Positions 54,650 to 63,371 of a stretch of 64,000 nt of DNA are shown piece after piece. The stretch's first letter is position 1. Each line of letters begins with the position of its first letter. Made by a program: the position numbers and the translations under genes. The stretch is taken from contig OX337239.1 in the NCBI GenBank assembly GCA_946965045.2, positions 1,674,001 to 1,738,000 on the forward strand, in the 5' to 3' direction. The notes under the pieces were generated by a model. The model saw only the letters and a program-made list of their open reading frames with translations. It ran no database searches and was not told where the DNA came from. This DNA comes from Epithemia pelagica (taxonomy: Eukaryota > Bacillariophyta > Bacillariophyceae > Surirellales > Surirellaceae).

Positions 54650-55370
54650 ATTCTACATCTCATCGATTCCCCATGTCACATAGCCTCGTGCTATCGCATC
54701 ATGCCATCTAGCTTCGAGCTATGTTCCCTAGCTTCGCGCTATATCGACCTATATTTCTTCGCAAATCATGAAAAGTGAGAATAGATTGACGAACTCACTC
54801 TCAAGACTAAACTGGGTCGTGCGGTATTACAACGGACGTAAATTTGGCCGTTGCTCGGACATTATACTAACGCCCTAAGCGTACGCGCCCGAAATCATCG
54901 AGCGCGCCCAAGCGACATCCGAGCGCTGTCGGCATCTATCCGACCCAACGGTCTAAGTATCCCAAGCACGACACACGATCACGCGAGACCATATTTCCAT
55001 TCCCACAATCTACAAATTGTCAACAAGCTGCGCGCCATGAAAACAACTATGCCAACCCAAAGCAAGAGCTGTTGACCTTGTATATGTTATCCGTCCACAT
55101 ATACATGTCATATACATCACATGAATCGACTCCAACTATTCCAAACCTGTTGCCGCCAAGAACCTATGACACATGACCCTTGGCAGGACCAAACATTTCA
55201 CGTAGACCTATCGTAGTAATCAACACACAATCTAACAATATCACCATTTATCACATCTCCTTTTGTGTCCCGACTATCCTTTTGATAGACTTCGACTTGC
55301 TTGCTTCTCTGACCCTGAGAAGCTTGTATCGGTTGGTGACCTACCTGATTGTCTGCTCTACCGAGCATCA

Positions 55371-55972
55371 AATGTGAGGCTCAGCGCAATATGCAAGATG
55401 AAGAAACAATGCAAACAAGAGAGACACTGGAACAACAAGATACAGAACAATCACGAGAAAATGAAAAAGAGCAACAAGTTGAGGAAAAAGAAGAGCATCA
55501 AGACGAAGCAAACCAAGAAGATGACGATGATCCAATGTTGAGTGATGAGGAGGAAGAGCTGCCGCCACCACCAGCTCCAACAGTGCAACAGTCTTCTCCA
55601 ACACGACCACAACGACCACCACCACAAACACAACAGCAACCTGCTCCCAAATCGCCACCAAGAACAGCAATACAACCGGCCCCCAGACCAATCACCATGC
55701 CACAACCACAAATGCCATCACTTCCACCATTGCTTCCGCCAAATACGCCGCTTGCTAGTGTTCATCACTTTCAGCAACAGCTGCTGCAGCAAGCGGCGTA
55801 TTACTCGTCGTACCTTGGTTGCCAACCTCTCCATCAACAACCAACACATCCACAACCGACTCAAAATTGTTGCATCCGCAATATTCAGTATTGGCAGAGG
55901 CCCAATCGTCGAGGCATCCCACCCCATGACAAATCTTGTTCCAACCATCCCAGTAATGCATCGTACCCTTAA
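55371..55972 (+). pseudogene. transposase-like 3' exon remnant (copy 5)
   Basis: 455 bp are missing between CCGAGCATCA and AATGTGAGGC (equivalent of 35551-36005 in copy 1). The breakpoints share AA. The loss removes the inferred splice acceptor, the GESKLESWH block and the helical part, and 455 is not a multiple of three. Only the Glu/Gln/Pro-rich tail is left. Confidence 0.8.
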
Positions 55973-56323
55973 AACACAACAACAACATCGGTTAGAGAGC
56001 AGCAAAAATCAACACAGCATCAACAGCCAACAGTCGCGACTTACCATGGAGGCCAGACACTTTAAGACAAAGATTCAAGAGATATAACAACAACAACGAC
56101 GACAACAACAACAGTAGTGAGAAAACCATCGATCAGAAAATAATGAACTAACAAAAACTGTGCAAAACTTCTCGTCCATGCCGTAGCTATGATTGCGCGA
56201 TATACTGGAAACAATGTATGCCAATATCTTCGCACAGGCAATACAATCAGAGATCAAAGGCATATGTGAGGCTGACGATGTTTTGTATAGGTAAAAGACA
56301 CACGGTGTCAGCACTTACCGTAG

Positions 56324-57101
56324 TAAATCTACTTTAATAGCCAGGGTGGGACGAGGAGGAGCTAGGGTGTGAGGAGTGGCTTAACTCCGAGAAGGGCAAT
56401 AGCGACGAGGAGTGGAATGCCCCTGTGAGATCCGCTTAAGCGGATCGAGGGGGCAGTCCACGACAAGAAGCTATTGCCCGACGAGGAGTTAAGCCACGAG
56501 GAGCGCCCTGCGACGAGGAGTCCCCCGGGGCTATTAAAGTATGTTAGCTTCCTTTGTCACGAGGAGTCGTGCCAGCGCGCTCTAGTTATTAATCGGTCTT
56601 CCTAAGTGATCGGTACTCTTAATGTATACTTAGTACTCGTGAGCCTAATTAGTCTTAGAGAATTAGGCTGGCCATACTCATGATGGCGCAATAGGTAATC
56701 TTTAATCCTTTGTAAATAACCCGGTCACTTAAGGGATCACATACAACTATATCGGATGACTTATAACGCTCAATGTCTAAGTATCATTCGTCCCACAATT
56801 ATTGCATGCCAATCAAACTCCGAGGCGTGCTTGTTCTATAAATACTCAAGCAGAATACTTATAGTCAATGTTCCCCATTTCCCACTCCGACTGATACAAC
56901 AACACAACACACAACACAGACACAGCACCAACAATAACCAACACCTACTTTTTCGTTTCCCGGGCTAATCTAGATTAATACACTAAATCAAAATATCCAT
57001 GTACAGTAAGTTTTGGGGCTTAGGTAGTGTGAGCGTGGGGAGTGACCCACTCCTCAGTGAGTGGGAAGGGCACGACGACGGTAGAACGACGAGTGATAAA
57101 G
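56324..57101. mobile_element. 778-bp insertion with foldback structure, flanked by GTAG
   Basis: Other units read continuously CCGTAGCCAG here. In copy 5 a 778-bp block separates two GTAG copies (56320-56323 and 57102-57105). The first 220 bp form a nested palindrome: CTTTAATAGCC near 56332 pairs with GGCTATTAAAG near 56529; GTGGCTTAACTCC pairs with GAGTTAAGCCAC; GGGCAATAGC pairs with GCTATTGCCC; and the centre is GATCCGCTTAAGCGGATC (56429-56446). ACGAGGAG recurs at least six times. The rest has a TATA-like CTATAAATAC near 56834 and a CA-rich stretch, reminiscent of a promoter or solo LTR. A small hairpin CCCACTC/GAGTGGG lies at 57046-57065. No transposase is encoded, so it is non-autonomous. 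Confidence 0.7.
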
Positions 57102-57364
57102 GTAGCCAGATACGTAGAACGACCGTAGGGAACTGCCAAATCCCCCTCCACCGGGACATTGGAGCAACACGTAGTCACCACACATCCCACACAGACCAGA
57201 AGCAGTGACAAATGGATCAACCAATGAGATCATAATATGATGGTGGCAATCGCACGTTCGTAGCAAAGGGAATCTTACCACTAATTCTTCCTCTTTTTTC
57301 TTTTTTCCTTCTTCTTCTTCTTTTTTCTCTTCCTTTCTTTCCCCTCCTCTTCTGCGACTTCCCC

Positions 57365-57382
57365 CTATAAAGTCGCAAAAGG
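57365..57382 (+). promoter_or_regulatory. terminal unit TATA-like box and edge 8-mer, facing BOLA2
   Basis: CTATAAAG at 57365-57372 and GCAAAAGG at 57375-57382 form the right array edge. The BOLA2-like ATG follows 91 bp after the box, about the same spacing as between the box and the transposase ATG inside the array. Use as a BOLA2 promoter is inference. Confidence 0.35.
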
Positions 57383-57462
57383 AGAGATAGAATCGATTCA
57401 GTGAGAACGCCGGTCAGACGGATTTCTCGCCGATTTGCTTGTCGCGGCCGGAGACTTCGACC

Positions 57463-57873
57463 ATGACGCTCGCTGAGGAAGTTCGACAAAAGGTAAGAAG
57501 AAGTAGATTCTTTGATTGGTAGATATTGCGCCACTTCTTTTGGTTCTGGATGTGAGGTTTTCTTACATCATGATACATTTCCAAACAAATGCTGGACGAT
57601 ACTACGCGGCAAACCATCCAAAATGGCGAACCTTAGTGTCTCGCAGAATTGGCGGCGACGCACGTCGATTGTGTCGATTTGACCGAAGGCGGAACCAGTA
57701 GTTGTGATTCGGGGGCAAAGTTAGAACTGACAGTCGTCAGCGAGAAATTCCAAGGCCTTGCACTTTTGAAACGACATCGACTTGTCAACGAAACCATTGC
57801 GGAGTTTATGCCACGAATTCACGCCGTCACTATCAAAGCTTGGACACCCGCTCAATACGAAGAAAAGAAATGA
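57463..57873 (+). CDS. BOLA2: BolA family protein, BOLA2-like (2 exons)
   Basis: Exons 57463-57492 and 57637-57873 give 88 aa, matching the 86 aa of human BOLA2. The 144-nt intron has GTAAGA and TTAG borders, and splicing yields MTLAEEVRQK|CLAELAATHV in phase 0. Conserved blocks: VVSEKFQGLALLKRHRLVN and IHAVTIKAWTPAQY. The invariant RHRLVN and the IHA His are present, as is a Cys pair region (SSCDSGAK) where BOLA2 has its cluster-binding Cys. BOLA2 pairs with monothiol glutaredoxin (GLRX3 type) to carry [2Fe-2S] clusters in cytosol. No targeting peptide is present, consistent with a cytosolic form. The array ends 80 bp upstream of the start. Confidence 0.92.
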
Positions 57874-58089
57874 GAAGAATGAATGATCAACGTCTTTCGT
57901 TTGTTGTCGAAGTACGAACTAAAATCCATAGACATGCTATTCGAGTGAGATCAATGTATCAAAATAGCACTTCACTAAACATTTCTGTCCGAAAACATCA
58001 TGACTCTGAACTCAGTCATCCTTGTTATAAAATGGTTCACCCCTAACATGAACAAATGCCTTATGTATTCAACTGAATGATTTCCCGTG

Positions 58090-58128
58090 TTTGATCTTTT
58101 AGTTTCCCTTTGATCTTTTAGTTTCCCT
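58090..58128. repeat. 19-bp tandem duplication
   Basis: TTTGATCTTTTAGTTTCCC occurs twice in a row between BOLA2 and the next minus-strand frame. Confidence 0.8.
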
Positions 58129-58513
58129 TTGTCTGTTGTGGTTGAGTAACGGGATCCTTGTGATGGTGTCGGAACGCGGAACACTTGGAAGATTGAAGGC
58201 TTAAGGAATCGAAGATCTCCATCGTACCGTCATCTTTCGTATGATGACGATTTCGTGTCCTTCTTCTAGTTCTTGGGTGGCTGTCATCCGTCTTCTCAGT
58301 ACTTGATGCGCCGTGTTCAGCTTCTTCTCCAGGGGAAAGAGAAACCACAACGTCTTGCTGTTCGTCGTGAGAGGAAAAGGATCCCACCGATCCGTGTGTT
58401 TTCACAATCACAGGGTCGCTCGGCTCCGACGGCCAAATTATGGCTACGCCTTCTTCAACTTGCTGTTGTTGTTGTTTGCTCTTGGGGTGGCCATGATTCG
58501 CAGCGTCTTCCAT
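58118..58513 (-). CDS. short hydrophilic hypothetical protein
   Basis: 131 aa from the ATG at 58513 (MEDAANHGHPKSK). The longer open stretch has no earlier ATG. A polyGln run, Ser/Asp/Glu-rich text and a basic patch (RTRRRTRNRHHTK) suggest disorder and perhaps nuclear location. No domain is recognised. It is convergent with BOLA2. Competing plus-strand frames overlap it, so coding status is uncertain. Confidence 0.4.
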   Translation of the reverse strand: MEDAANHGHPKSKQQQQQVEEGVAIIWPSEPSDPVIVKTHGSVGSFSSHDEQQDVVVSLSPGEEAEHGASSTEKTDDSHPRTRRRTRNRHHTKDDGTMEIFDSLSLQSSKCSAFRHHHKDPVTQPQQTKGN

Positions 58514-58928
58514 ATTGTAGTCGTCATTTCTTTTGCTGTGCTCGAACTTCACGTCCTTTCCACCAGAATCTTGAAAGCAGGACGAGATCTTACTCGATGC
58601 TGTTTCGTTCGCTTCGAAGAAAATGATGATATGTTGATTATGCTATTCGTATTTGAAATGTGAGCCTTACCGGGTCTATTCGTAAGTCGGTGGTCGGGGT
58701 TGGGTGTTGGGGGACGTCGTATTGAAAACTTTGAAAATAATAGAATCTGGAAGCGAGAGGCCCAACAAAAATCTCATCACTCCTCTCCAGAAAGAGCCGG
58801 GGTGAGAGTGAGAAGGGGAACGGGGAACGGGGACCGGGGACCCCTTATTCCAGTCACACATCCTGGTTCTGCGAACGGCTGCACCACCGACACCACGCTC
58901 CAAAAGAAGTTCCAACAAACGGTGCAAG
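58514..58928. other. intergenic between divergent frames
   Basis: Possible promoters for both neighbours. Contains the G-rich stretch GGGGAACGGGGACCGGGGACCCC at about 58817-58844 (GGGGA-type reiteration). No gene seen. Confidence 0.4.
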
Positions 58929-60842
58929 ATGAGACAAACAATGCATCTACTTTGGCTTTTCAACATTGTCCTTTTACCACACTTCTTGTTGAGGTCCTGG
59001 ATAGGTACCGTTTTGTCGTTTCAGTTTCAATCCCAGCCTCCTGCGCATCAATCTAATGAGCAACATCGCCGACCGTTGAATCCATCGGCATCTGCACCCT
59101 TTCATCGATACCACCCAGTTCATAACGGCACAGAGGACACTTGTAATATTCGGGGAAAGGTACAACTTCAGCTTGCCACATCATCGTCGGAACTGAAAAA
59201 GAAGAAGGGCCGGAAGCGAAATAGCACTTCATCTCGTTCCACCGACAACGCAAGCCGCAATCAACGTATCGAACACAACGATCAAGATCTCACAGAAGAA
59301 AACGATAAGAGCAATGACGATGGCAAATCTACCCCGGTTTCACCATCATTGGCATCAGTCGCGAAACGTCTCTCCCATGCCACCAAACGAGCATATGAGA
59401 AAAAGAAGCGAAGAGATCAACACCAGACGCTCCCATCGGACTCCAAAGACACGAACCAAAACAGCACTTCAAGTGAAAATGGAAATGACCTAGAAGACAA
59501 CTCTGCTATGGTCAGTTTGTTAGACTTGACTCGAACCATAGATGAGCGGTTGCGTGCCAGTCAATCTTCTCCCGAACTCCTCAACCGCGATTCCATGACA
59601 TCGGTGATCCGACACAATCACCAAAAGAACCAGAGGACTACGAGACATCCGGCCTACAACGACGCCAACATCTCAGACAGCAGCAACTCCACTCATGCAA
59701 ATTCTTCAGCAACTCATAGAGAGGTGGCAATTGTCCTTGGCAAGCCACTTCAGGAAGACTTGATAACGGTTCAATACGCCAATAGAATTCGCCGTTTGGT
59801 TCGAGCCATGATATCGAACGATGACCAAGGAGGATCTCCTTACCAACCCGATGTTATTTGTTTTGTCGGTCCCCAGTCACCGGGAAATATCTTGGTAGAT
59901 GCCGATGCTGGATACATGTATTTTCTTTATCTTGCCATGGCACATGGTGTATCGATTGAAGGTATTGACATTCATCTTGTAAAAGGATCAGTTCGTGACG
60001 GCGCGCTGCAACAAATATCTTCTTTTATTCAAGAATCGTGTCTACCGGTATGGTCGCGTGCCTCACACAAGGCCACAGATGACCAGGCTGCTCTAAATGG
60101 AGTCGACCTGCCTCCCGAAGGCATTCGTAAAAGGCATCGCCTCAATGTACACTTCTCTCTCATCTCCTCTGAGTATGAATTGTGTCAATTAAACGACATT
60201 CACGTACGGTCGCCCGGACAAAGCGTGTTGCGGGCCCTCGAAAGCTGGTCACAACGGAGTTTCGTCACCACATGGAGTTATATGTACGTGACAACCGTTT
60301 TGCCAGCCAAGGATGCGGCGAATCCGGCCCAATCGTTTTGTGCCAAAACGTATAAGACTGCACAACAACTCCTCCCCGTGATCCAGAATTTACGCAATGT
60401 TGTGAGCAATCGGGAATTCTTTCAAACAGAATCGTACCGTGTTCTGGTAGCCGCCCGCAGGTCCTTGGTCTCAGATATGGAAGCTTTGTATGCACATCAA
60501 CCACAGCTCAAGGCTGTACGCAATTGGCGAAAGCGAAACGTGGGAGGTATTGATAGCAGTCGCCCTGTTGATGTCGTACTGGAAGGCGCTTTATTGTTAT
60601 TGGGTCGCTGTGTGGACATTGTACGACCGGCAGGACTCTTGACTGGAGCGCCAGTGTCCCTAGACGACTGGAAGTTGGCCTTGGTAGTGTTGCGACAAGC
60701 ATTTGTGGCCATAACGACAGTTTGCGATCCAGACCGACCTCTCGATCCAGATGAATGGATGATTCTGGGCGATGATTCAGATCAAGAGGAAGAAGACCAA
60801 ACTACAACAGATATTTTGCGAGCATTGGCTGTTCGTGAATAA
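58929..60842 (+). CDS. plastid/secretory DUF218-like protein of unknown function
   Basis: 637 aa, one exon, ATG start. A signal-peptide core (LLWLFNIVLLPHFLL) and VLSFQFQ fit a diatom plastid presequence. Residues about 80-270 are Ser/Asn/Lys-rich and disordered. From about 275 the sequence becomes ordered: VAIVLGKPLQEDLITVQYANRI, then PDVICFVGPQSPG, then AHGVSIEGIDIHLV (labels at about residues 278-365). This resembles the DUF218/YdcF Rossmann-like domain, which has a VLG start and a helix beginning with polar residues, but the match is partial. The C-terminal 200 residues are helical and end in an acidic stretch (DDSDQEEEDQTT). Confidence 0.6.
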   Translation: MRQTMHLLWLFNIVLLPHFLLRSWIGTVLSFQFQSQPPAHQSNEQHRRPLNPSASAPFHRYHPVHNGTEDTCNIRGKVQLQLATSSSELKKKKGRKRNSTSSRSTDNASRNQRIEHNDQDLTEENDKSNDDGKSTPVSPSLASVAKRLSHATKRAYEKKKRRDQHQTLPSDSKDTNQNSTSSENGNDLEDNSAMVSLLDLTRTIDERLRASQSSPELLNRDSMTSVIRHNHQKNQRTTRHPAYNDANISDSSNSTHANSSATHREVAIVLGKPLQEDLITVQYANRIRRLVRAMISNDDQGGSPYQPDVICFVGPQSPGNILVDADAGYMYFLYLAMAHGVSIEGIDIHLVKGSVRDGALQQISSFIQESCLPVWSRASHKATDDQAALNGVDLPPEGIRKRHRLNVHFSLISSEYELCQLNDIHVRSPGQSVLRALESWSQRSFVTTWSYMYVTTVLPAKDAANPAQSFCAKTYKTAQQLLPVIQNLRNVVSNREFFQTESYRVLVAARRSLVSDMEALYAHQPQLKAVRNWRKRNVGGIDSSRPVDVVLEGALLLLGRCVDIVRPAGLLTGAPVSLDDWKLALVVLRQAFVAITTVCDPDRPLDPDEWMILGDDSDQEEEDQTTTDILRALAVRE

Positions 60843-61550
60843 GTGACAAGGCAAGCACAAGGAACACAGACACAGAGCATCTGGTGACGCAAAAAACATG
60901 TAACTCAAAAGTCATGAAAACATATTCTTCATTGGTATCAATGGCCAATTTTGAGCAAGATCTTGGGTACACGTAAAAGAAGCCACCAACCAAGGATTAA
61001 ATCGCGCAAAGAATTCCAAGAACTTGCGACTTGCTTGCAAGCTCTGTGCTCTTGGTTGTTTTGTTGCAAGGAAAATTCGCATTGTTAATCAGTTCTCCAC
61101 CAACCCGGAAGAAACGGAATTCCACGGCGATTCAGTTACTCGAACGGAACAAGAATATCGTCTTCCACTTCAGTTCGCTTTTCTAGAGTGTTTGTTTCGG
61201 AGTCTGATAAAGCAAGAAGTTCACACAGAAGAATCGCGAGTTTCAATTCGCGACAGGGGTCTCCCGAAAATCGTCATTTCTGAGAGGTGTGGAGCCGGAG
61301 CTTAATGTCAATGTTCGATTGGTTCCGCAGTAATGATGGGTCACCCCGGAGAGCTGCAACTCGAGTCCCTCCAGTCATTTCCAAAACAGAAGAGCACCAT
61401 TGATCCATAAAGCATCATGGCGTGATAGGTCTTCGTCGCCAGCCCATAGTTTAGTCCCGTACGCGACCATACTGCTGCCGTCTGTCCTCCTGTGCGTCGC
61501 TGAATTGCGATCTGTCTGACAATGAGACGGCGCCTCAACAAGAACCTTTC
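60843..61550. other. intergenic, no gene seen
   Basis: A 93-codon frame at 61024-61305 (plus) lacks an ATG near its beginning and matches no family. Nothing else is recognised. The region should hold the promoter of the methyltransferase-like gene. Confidence 0.4.
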
Positions 61551-62834
61551 ATGTCGCTTCAAAGCAGTAGCTACACTTGTCCTCCTCTACCAGTGATTGT
61601 CCTCACTTCTGGGGTGTCAGTGGTGGCTGGTATTGCAGCTTCATTCTTCTATTGGAAACTTCGGGATGGATCGAACAATAACAAAAATGGCACGGCAAAA
61701 TCCAAGTCAACAGCATCTTCTACGTCGACAACTGGAACCGTGGGATCGATCTTCTCTGCGGATTTCTTGAAGATCACACATCCCCTCTATGACTGGCATA
61801 TGGGATGTGAAAACATGGGACCAATGTTGTACGCCCTCGTTCGATTTGTCAAATCTAGAAAAGTCTTAGAAATTGGAGCTGGGTACACGTCAATTTACCT
61901 ATTGCAAGCACTTTGCGACAACGGAAAGGAGATACAACATGTCCGTCGCGAATTTATATCAAAAAGCTCTGAATCGGATGAATCCAAGAGTGAAGCCAAG
62001 GACATGTATCTGGATGGTTACCATTACGGCACCCCCTCGGCATCGGCACCAGTTCTACATATTATGGACAATATGGAACATGAGTCAACAACTGCGCATT
62101 TGGTGCAGCATGTAGCAAGTGAATTGGGAATCAGCCAAGACCTTAAGGTCATTGTGGCAGACTGTTTCTCATTCGACCTGAGAGAAACCGTGGACAAAGG
62201 GCTCCAGCATTCTCGTAACACTACTTACGACTTCATTTGGCTGGATGGAATCACAACTGACGAAAGGTTTCCAGCCCTCTTTGACAAATATTGGAGACAT
62301 CATCTCGATTTGGGTGGATATATCGCGGTTCACTCCACTTTAACCAACACTGTTACTCGCAGATGGATGAACGATTTGATTTCCAGAATGGATCGTCGAT
62401 CCAAAATGGAACTGGCACGTTTTGAAATCATGCCTTCCAACCCCGGCACCAATATGGATGAACTGGCAACCTTGGTCCGCGCAGCACTTGGAGAAGATGA
62501 GAACGCTCAATTTGAATGGCTGAATGAAGAATATCAGGTTCTTGACATTGGTTTTGGTATTCAAAAGCTTGTCCTCTTAGCTTTGGTGGACACAGTTGAC
62601 ACTGCTTCGAGCGCGGCTGAAAGATTAGAAATGAGCAGTGGTCAAAGCGAATTGATTTCCAGTGTGGAAGTATCATGCGAGGACTCGACGAATATCTCGT
62701 CACCAGAATATCATACGTCGTATCTTCACTATTGCAGTTTTCTGGAGCCACACAAGCGGTTCCAAAATTCATTTACTATCTTTCAAAAACGCAGTGCAAC
62801 ATATCATGAACCGGTTCACAGCTGGAGCCCGTAA
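61551..62834 (+). CDS. membrane-anchored SAM-dependent methyltransferase-like protein
   Basis: 427 aa, ATG start. One N-terminal membrane segment (PVIVLTSGVSVVAGIAASFFYW) is followed by a Ser/Thr linker. VLEIGAGYTSIYLLQAL (about residues 105-121) fits SAM motif I, LKVIVADCFSFDL fits the motif II region, and FIWLDGI the motif IV strand. LDLGGYIAVHSTLTN resembles the post-motif strand of O-methyltransferases that act on small molecules or sugars. The stretch after about residue 370 looks less ordered, and an unseen C-terminal intron is possible. Substrate unknown. Confidence 0.65.
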   Translation: MSLQSSSYTCPPLPVIVLTSGVSVVAGIAASFFYWKLRDGSNNNKNGTAKSKSTASSTSTTGTVGSIFSADFLKITHPLYDWHMGCENMGPMLYALVRFVKSRKVLEIGAGYTSIYLLQALCDNGKEIQHVRREFISKSSESDESKSEAKDMYLDGYHYGTPSASAPVLHIMDNMEHESTTAHLVQHVASELGISQDLKVIVADCFSFDLRETVDKGLQHSRNTTYDFIWLDGITTDERFPALFDKYWRHHLDLGGYIAVHSTLTNTVTRRWMNDLISRMDRRSKMELARFEIMPSNPGTNMDELATLVRAALGEDENAQFEWLNEEYQVLDIGFGIQKLVLLALVDTVDTASSAAERLEMSSGQSELISSVEVSCEDSTNISSPEYHTSYLHYCSFLEPHKRFQNSFTIFQKRSATYHEPVHSWSP

Positions 62835-62921
62835 AGATGTCAGATGTCAGGAGCAACGAGGAACTACCCAACGAATAAACTATGCGCCGTGGTGGCCAAT
62901 CATGGAACCTTGGCAGTCAAG

Positions 62922-63371
62922 TTACTTGCAACACTCCAGCATAATTCCCTGACTTGTGGGGCAGCAAAGCCCCTCCAACTTGCTACATTTGGAGAAGAGA
63001 GCACAGTTGTTGTATGTGAGATCCGTACTTTCGTCCGCGGATGTTTCGGATGAAGTTTCCGACGCAGGCGCCGGCGCGGGGTTGGCAACCGTGTGCCAGC
63101 TGGGATTGCTATTCCCATGTCCAGGATAGAGGTCACCAAAGTCACGTGTGAGGAAATAGGCGGCGGCTCCCACGATGGCAATAGCAATTACAATAGGTAC
63201 GCCCAACAGCAATAGCTTGCGATTCTTTTCTTGACGGCTCAAGGATGACCATTTTCCAGCTGGTAGGAATCTTAGACTGTCTTCGTTGAATCCTGCCGCA
63301 TTATTCGATTTCTGATGCTCTTCGACATCATAGTTGCTGGTGTTGCCCCCTGTCGCACCGTAGTTCTTCAT
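62922..63371 (-). CDS. small type II membrane protein with diatom Cys-tail motif
   Basis: 149 aa, ATG start. A basic cytosolic N-terminus (SRQEKNRK) precedes one membrane segment (LLLLGVPIVIAIAIVGAAAYFL). A Pro/Ala/Ser linker follows, and the protein ends in CALFSKCSKLEGLCCPTSQG then IMLECCK. The C...C...GLCCPT..G..L.CC pattern recurs as a short domain in many secreted or membrane diatom proteins, here at the extreme C-terminus and so lumenal or extracellular. The Cys are probably disulfide-bonded. It is convergent with the methyltransferase-like gene, with less than 90 bp between them. Confidence 0.72.
   Translation of the reverse strand: MKNYGATGGNTSNYDVEEHQKSNNAAGFNEDSLRFLPAGKWSSLSRQEKNRKLLLLGVPIVIAIAIVGAAAYFLTRDFGDLYPGHGNSNPSWHTVANPAPAPASETSSETSADESTDLTYNNCALFSKCSKLEGLCCPTSQGIMLECCK

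Larger units (their letters stand above)
52093..57374 (+). repeat. tandem unit, copy 5 (rearranged, 5282 bp)
   Basis: The last unit. Its length is explained exactly by 4955 minus a 455-bp deletion plus 782 bp (a 778-bp insertion and a 4-bp GTAG duplication). Followed by the terminal GCAAAAGG. Confidence 0.9.
32273..57382 (+). mobile_element. tandem array of five 4955-bp transposase-like units
   Basis: Every landmark recurs at exactly 4955-bp steps: starts of the 817-aa frame lie at 32376, 37331, 42286, 47241 and 52196. Copies differ by only a few substitutions. The left edge (32273) and right edge (57375-57382) both carry GCAAAAGG, and each internal junction has one copy of it. Such a pattern fits either an element with an 8-bp target-site duplication that became tandem, or a tandem duplication between two 8-bp repeats. 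I see no convincing terminal inverted repeats. The tail of each unit has a short perfect inverted repeat, TGCGACTT...AAGTCGCA, just before the junction 8-mer. True copy number depends on correct assembly. Confidence 0.9.

Noticed and set aside
56545-57005. Complete solo LTR inside the 778-bp insertion (TGTTAG...TACA)
   Set aside because: A TATA-like box is present, but no 4-6-bp target duplication matches these ends (AAGTA versus GTAAG), so the LTR borders are not supported.
32273-57382. Helitron interpretation of the unit (3' hairpin near the end)
   Set aside because: There is a TGCGACTT/AAGTCGCA hairpin near the unit end, but no Rep/helicase protein, no 5' TC / 3' CTRR ends, and an 8-bp direct repeat at the edges, which Helitrons do not make.
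32273-57382. Integrated virus or CRISPR-like array
   Set aside because: No capsid, polymerase or packaging gene is present and the repeat is a 5-kb coding unit. There are no short repeats with spacers.
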